From Lachnospiraceae bacterium (GTDB lineage: Bacteria > Bacillota > Clostridia > Lachnospirales > Lachnospiraceae), in assembly GCA_910575605.1 (NCBI GenBank), contig CAJTEW010000012.1, forward strand, positions 1-62,500: 62,500 nucleotides of DNA. Reading direction: 5' to 3'. The notes beneath the pieces are model-generated. The model was not told the DNA's origin. It did not search any database and saw nothing but the letters and a program-made list of their open reading frames with translations. How positions within the stretch are numbered: position 1 is the first letter of the stretch; every line of letters begins with the position of its first letter. Positions 58,671 to 62,500 of this stretch are shown one piece after another. Both the position numbers and the translations under genes were made by a program.

Positions 58671-59978
58671 ATGATTTATAGTAGGCTGGAGGGAGGGACA
58701 ATTATTAATTATGAAATAAGGTATATGTTATTATTACTGACGGCTGTTGTCAATCAGAAGCCGGTCCAAAGACTGAAACGAGCCGTAGGGTGGGAAACCA
58801 TTTTAAAAGTATCCGATTTTCATAATATTATCAATATAATCTATCTTGGAATCTTAGGGATGGAAAAGGACATTTCCGAGGATTGCGAATTACAATTCTA
58901 TCAGGGGTATAAAAGAGAGCTTCTTCTGAGTGAATCATACCGAAAGGCAGAAGAGGTTATCATGTGGCAGTTAGAGAGATACAAGATTGACGCATTGTTT
59001 TTAACGGATACAAGTATAGAAGAATTGTATGTTAAGCCAGAAATGGCCTATATTGGACAGATAGAGATTCTTGTAGAGAAGAAAGATCTGCCTCAGATAC
59101 ATAGATTTATGCGGGACATGGACTATGAGCAGCAGGAGGACCGGGTAAGAAAAGGGACTGTATATACAAGAGTGCCGGGTGTCAGGGTTGTGTTTTATGA
59201 TTGTATGCCAACTGAAAATAAAGTGTTAAGGCGGCATTTTTCGGAGCCTGTAAAGAAGTATGGACATTTAGGTAATTATAAGTATATACATATTTTATCG
59301 AGGGAAGATAAGTATTTGTACCGTGTAGCAAGGCTGGTTGAGTCATATATCACGGGAATGCTGAAGATAAGGGAAATTCTGGATTTTTGGCAATTTCAGA
59401 AAACTCTTGATGAAACCTTCCACTTTAGAATGACAGCGGAGATTGTGGAGAAAGCAGACTGGCAGGAATTTGTTGCACAGGCAGGAGTGCTTGCCACACT
59501 TTGGTTTGAGGATGGTGTAAGACAGCAGTATGGACTTGCACTGGAGCTGGAGGAATATATTATTTCCCGCGGCCAGGAAAATAAGCATCTTGATAAGGTG
59601 CTTCTGCCAAATGAAAAAGCAAGGCTGGATTTTTACTGGCGGGATCGCGAGGAAGAATGGGCAGTAAGAAAAAGAGAATGGCTGTTTCCATCTAGAGAAT
59701 ATATGTTCCAATTCTTTCCTATATTAGGGAAATATCCCTTTTTGTTAGTTTTCTGTTGGCTAATCCGGGATTTTCGTTTCCTTAAGTTTGTGTGTTCTGG
59801 CAGATGTAGACAGGCGGGTGTTCACATCCGTGTGAAGCTGCTGGATATCAAAGAAAAACTAAAAGGATATCTGCGAAAAAATAAAGAGGAGGAAGAAACG
59901 GAAAACGATATATATTTTATAAACGAAGAAGAAACAGAAGGAGAGCAAGACAATGAAGAAGTTGAAAATCAGAAGTAA
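58671..59978 (+). CDS. Uncharacterised nucleotidyltransferase-like protein (NTP_transf_5 type)
   Basis: A protein of up to 435 residues. The part at about 95-175 ([53 protein letters not shown]) has the layout of the PF14907 uncharacterised nucleotidyltransferase family, with DIxI-type text replaced by QIEIL. The rest is helical, ending in an acidic tail. The start is unclear: ATG 58671 sits directly on its AAAGGT, while a strong GGAGGGAGG (58688-58696) lies inside the frame without an ATG/GTG/TTG at the right distance; ATG 58725 is another option. It overlaps the chemoreceptor gene by 26 nt. Confidence 0.65.
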   Translation: MIYSRLEGGTIINYEIRYMLLLLTAVVNQKPVQRLKRAVGWETILKVSDFHNIINIIYLGILGMEKDISEDCELQFYQGYKRELLLSESYRKAEEVIMWQLERYKIDALFLTDTSIEELYVKPEMAYIGQIEILVEKKDLPQIHRFMRDMDYEQQEDRVRKGTVYTRVPGVRVVFYDCMPTENKVLRRHFSEPVKKYGHLGNYKYIHILSREDKYLYRVARLVESYITGMLKIREILDFWQFQKTLDETFHFRMTAEIVEKADWQEFVAQAGVLATLWFEDGVRQQYGLALELEEYIISRGQENKHLDKVLLPNEKARLDFYWRDREEEWAVRKREWLFPSREYMFQFFPILGKYPFLLVFCWLIRDFRFLKFVCSGRCRQAGVHIRVKLLDIKEKLKGYLRKNKEEEETENDIYFINEEETEGEQDNEEVENQK

Positions 59979-61632
59979 GTTACTATTGTCCTTTGGAGTT
60001 GTTTTAATACTGACGGTTATTATATCCGTTTTTTCAATATTACAGCTTGAAAAGGCAAACAGCAATCTAAAGGACTTTATGGAAGGTGCCGTTGCTGCAG
60101 ATGATGCGGTGAAGAGCTGCCGTATTGCAACATTTATTGCTGCAAAAGATGTACGTGATATGGTAATTCAGGGAAAGACTGATTCTGCAGTCAAGCAGGA
60201 GATTGATGAGCAGATAGAAGCTATCCGTACAAATCTTAAAAAGGTTCAGGAACTGGATATTCTGAATGAAGAGAAAGTGAATGAGCTTAGTAATACATTA
60301 GAGGGCTGGATTGGTGTTGCAGACGATATTATAGCAGATCTGGATGTCGGTGATCAGGCATCAGCCGGTAAGAAAATTCTGACAGAATGTGAGCCAGAGC
60401 TGGATAAAGTTATTCAGGAGATTAATGGTCTGATTGATGAGACAGTATCTATTAGAACAAAGACACTATCAGACAGTGTTTCAACGACAAATCAGAGTAT
60501 GATTATACTTCTGGCAATTGCGGTAATTGCTATTATTATTGCAATGGTTATTTGTATAAGAGTAACAAGAACGATTGTGAGGCCGTTAGCACAGATCGAT
60601 GTAGCTATGGAAGGACTTGCAAGAGGTGAGATGTCACAGTCTTTGGATTATGAATCCCAGGATGAATTTGGTTTGCTTGTAAAAAGTGTACAGACTATGT
60701 GTGAGGGATTGGAGAATGTTGTACGTGATTTGACATATTTACTGGATGAGATGTCAAGTGGTAACTTTAATCTTTATGCAAAGGAAGATGCATATATTGG
60801 AGACTTCAAACCGCTCTTGCAGTCTATCCGTCACATGAACATTACTTTAAGTGATACAATGAGACAGATTAATGATGCTTCTGACCAGGTGGCAAGCGGG
60901 TCAGATCAGGTGTCATCGGGTGCTCAGGCATTATCACAGGGTGCAACTGAGCAGGCAAGCTCTGTAGAGGAGCTGGCGGCTACTGTAAATGAAATTTCCA
61001 GGGAAGTTAATAATACTGCCAGCAATGCAAAAGAAGCAAGTGGAAAAGTACAGGAGGCACAGGAGAAATTAACAGTATCCAATGAACAGATGCAGGATAT
61101 GATTGTAGCAATGGAAGATATCAGTCAGAAATCCGGTGATATAGGCAAGATTATTAAGACAATTGAGGATATAGCATTCCAGACTAATATTCTTGCACTT
61201 AATGCAGCTGTAGAAGCGGCACGTGCTGGTGAGGCAGGTAAAGGCTTTGCGGTAGTTGCTGACGAAGTACGTAATCTTGCGTCCAAGAGTGCAGAAGCGG
61301 CAAGTAATACGACAGCACTTATTGAAGGTACAATACAGGCAGTAGAGAATGGAACAGAGATTGTAGGCAGAACTGCAGAGGCAATTCAAGCTACTGTAGA
61401 GAGTACAAAGAGTGCTGTTACATATGTAGATGAGATTACTACTGCAGCGGACAGACAGGCAGAGGAAATTTCACAGGTAACGACAGGTATGGATCAGATT
61501 TCCAGTGTAGTTCAGACAAACTCTGCTACAGCAGAAGAAAGTGCTGCGGCAAGTGAAGAATTATCTAGTCAGGCACAGATTTTGAAATCTCTTGTAAGCC
61601 GTTTCAAGTTAAGAGATAAGAATAGAGTATAA
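59953..61632 (+). CDS. Methyl-accepting chemotaxis protein 3
   Basis: A 559-residue transmembrane chemoreceptor. Membrane helices are at about 8-30 and 183-203, the external domain is helical (4HB type), then HAMP and a second HAMP-like unit ([24 protein letters not shown]), then the signalling domain with [20 protein letters not shown] and [22 protein letters not shown] lies upstream of ATG 59953, within the preceding gene. The C-terminus has no pentapeptide. The ligand is unknown. Confidence 0.92.
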   Translation: MKKLKIRSKLLLSFGVVLILTVIISVFSILQLEKANSNLKDFMEGAVAADDAVKSCRIATFIAAKDVRDMVIQGKTDSAVKQEIDEQIEAIRTNLKKVQELDILNEEKVNELSNTLEGWIGVADDIIADLDVGDQASAGKKILTECEPELDKVIQEINGLIDETVSIRTKTLSDSVSTTNQSMIILLAIAVIAIIIAMVICIRVTRTIVRPLAQIDVAMEGLARGEMSQSLDYESQDEFGLLVKSVQTMCEGLENVVRDLTYLLDEMSSGNFNLYAKEDAYIGDFKPLLQSIRHMNITLSDTMRQINDASDQVASGSDQVSSGAQALSQGATEQASSVEELAATVNEISREVNNTASNAKEASGKVQEAQEKLTVSNEQMQDMIVAMEDISQKSGDIGKIIKTIEDIAFQTNILALNAAVEAARAGEAGKGFAVVADEVRNLASKSAEAASNTTALIEGTIQAVENGTEIVGRTAEAIQATVESTKSAVTYVDEITTAADRQAEEISQVTTGMDQISSVVQTNSATAEESAAASEELSSQAQILKSLVSRFKLRDKNRV

Positions 61633-61643
61633 GAACAATCTAT

Positions 61644-61670
61644 TAACATTTATGACTGAAATGTCGATAT
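61644..61670 (+). promoter_or_regulatory. Probable sigma-28 promoter of the FliD-like gene
   Basis: TAAC at 61644-61647, a 15-nt spacer, then GTCGATAT at 61663-61670, each one mismatch from consensus (TTAA at spacing 16 is also possible). It lies 47 nt before ATG 61718 in a clear intergenic gap, with AAAGGAGG before the start. Confidence 0.55.
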
Positions 61671-61717
61671 AATATATGTAGAAGCATAAATATAACTACG
61701 AGAAAGGAGGAAGAGAT

Positions 61718-62500
61718 ATGGCAATTAATGGAATGAATTCTTACATGGGATATTATAATTATCAGGCATCTATCAATAATTTCCGTTTGACGCAGGCGCT
61801 TGCTAATAATAAGAGATTTACTGAGGCGGTCAGCTCGGTTTCACGTGTATCATCGAATTCTTACAGAAATACGTCTTTGACATCAAGCATGGCTTTTGTT
61901 AAGGATTATAGTAGTAGTATGTCTGATTTGATGAGTTCTGCTAATGAACTGAAAAGTTCTAATCAGAGCAGTGTTATGAATGACTTATCTGTTACAAGCT
62001 CTAACACTTCAGTAGCTGTTGCTTCTGAGAAGCTGCCGGCAAGGTATAAGCAGTCTGTGGAGTTTGATGTGCAGCAGCTTGCCAGCGCCCAGGTAAATGT
62101 CAGTGAAGGAGTAAAAGCTTCAGCGAAAGCAGACTCTGACATGAATTTTACAGTTGGCAATGCGGCTAGCTCTGTGAATGTACAGGTTAGTGCTCTCAAT
62201 AGTAATGGTTCAGCCAAGACGAATGCACAGATGTTGAAGGAAGCGGCAAGCCAGATTAACAAGCAGTCTTCTAATGTGAAGGCTAGTGTCGTACAGAAGG
62301 ACGGCGTTGCGTCTTTACAGCTGGAAGGTAAATATACGGGTGCAGCTAATACATTCAGCGTAAGTGGGACACTTGGCGCTGCATCAGGAGCTGATACTGT
62401 AAAAACGGAAGCAGCTAATTCAAAATATTCCATGACTACAGGCGGAGTGACGACACAGCATGAATCTTTTAGCAATAATGTTTCCCTTGATTCTACTAGA
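61718..62500 (+). CDS. FliD-like / hook-associated filament protein (3' truncated)
   Basis: The first 261 residues of a Ser/Asn-rich protein that runs past the window end. FDVQQLASAQVNVSEG resembles the VxQLAxAQ segment of FliD, and the later KTNAQMLKEAASQINKQSSNVKASVVQKDGVASLQLEGKYTGAANTFSV is like the flagellin hook-IN motif region shared by FliD and flagellins. The N-terminus (MGYYNYQASINNFRLTQALANN) lacks the usual GLASGxD start seen in the FliD at 53759. It is probably a second cap-like or filament-associated protein behind a sigma-28 promoter. Confidence 0.7.
   Translation, partial: MAINGMNSYMGYYNYQASINNFRLTQALANNKRFTEAVSSVSRVSSNSYRNTSLTSSMAFVKDYSSSMSDLMSSANELKSSNQSSVMNDLSVTSSNTSVAVASEKLPARYKQSVEFDVQQLASAQVNVSEGVKASAKADSDMNFTVGNAASSVNVQVSALNSNGSAKTNAQMLKEAASQINKQSSNVKASVVQKDGVASLQLEGKYTGAANTFSVSGTLGAASGADTVKTEAANSKYSMTTGGVTTQHESFSNNVSLDSTR

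Noticed and set aside
1-62500. tRNA or rRNA genes and prophage elements
   Set aside because: No cloverleaf-like or rRNA-like segments, integrases, transposases or phage structural genes were recognised by reading.

Overview
The window comes from a low-GC, flagellated Gram-positive bacterium of the Clostridia, most likely a Lachnospiraceae (Roseburia/Eubacterium/Butyrivibrio-like). This placement rests on gene order and protein character: one long fla/che operon, FliY rather than a plain FliN, FlbD, CheC/CheD/CheV, AT-rich DNA and strong AGGAGG ribosome binding sites. No database search was possible, so family assignments are by motif recognition.

Region 1 (1-20784, all plus strand) is an AT-rich biosynthetic cluster. 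After the tail of an upstream gene and a perfect 35-bp-arm palindrome, a probable sigma-28 promoter (TTAA-N15-GTCGATAA) precedes about 22 tightly packed genes. They encode a LicC/PntC-like cytidylyltransferase, a PhnW-like class V aminotransferase, three GNAT-fold proteins, five small acyl/aminoacyl carrier proteins, three adenylate-forming enzymes (two DltA-like), and three paralogous WcbI-like proteins of about 415 residues. There are also two SDR ketoreductases, a KAS III, a malonyl transferase, a lone carboxyltransferase subunit and a CDP-glycerol-type phosphotransferase. No KAS II, dehydratase, enoyl reductase or thioesterase is present. My reading is a dedicated pathway that makes a short (amino)acyl or 3-hydroxyacyl group plus a CMP-activated building block to decorate a surface glycan. 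Flagellin glycan is the best guess because of the sigma-28 promoter and the adjoining flagellar locus. This is the strongest candidate for an undescribed system.

Region 2 (20785-51985) holds a minus-strand chemoreceptor, a lytic transglycosylase, then the main fla/che operon from a good sigma-A promoter at 23756. Order: flgB-fliE-fliF-fliG-fliH-fliI-fliJ-fliK-flgD-TIGR02530 protein-flgE-flbD-motA-motB-fliM-cheY-flgC-fliY-fliO-fliP-fliQ-fliR-flhB-flhA-fliA-flgF-flgG-cheC-cheD-cheV-EAL/HDOD-metalloprotease-MCP. It ends at a strong terminator. Oddities: flgC is separated from flgB, no fliL or flhF/flhG is seen, CheC has lost one catalytic Asn, and FliY carries two CheY-binding-like peptides in its linker. 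The operon also contains a predicted zinc metalloprotease and a chemoreceptor with a zinc-binding CZB-like signature in its external domain.

Region 3 (52002-62500) has a minus-strand ParA/ComFB pair, then fliD-fliS-FliT/FlgN-like chaperone with its own sigma-28 -10 box and a terminator. It continues with a minus-strand secreted C39-like peptidase, an FtsE-like ATPase without FtsX, a nucleotidyltransferase-like protein overlapping a third chemoreceptor, and a second FliD-like gene cut by the window end. Sigma-28-like -10 boxes recur at the start of several of these late units, suggesting that the fliA gene in this window controls them.
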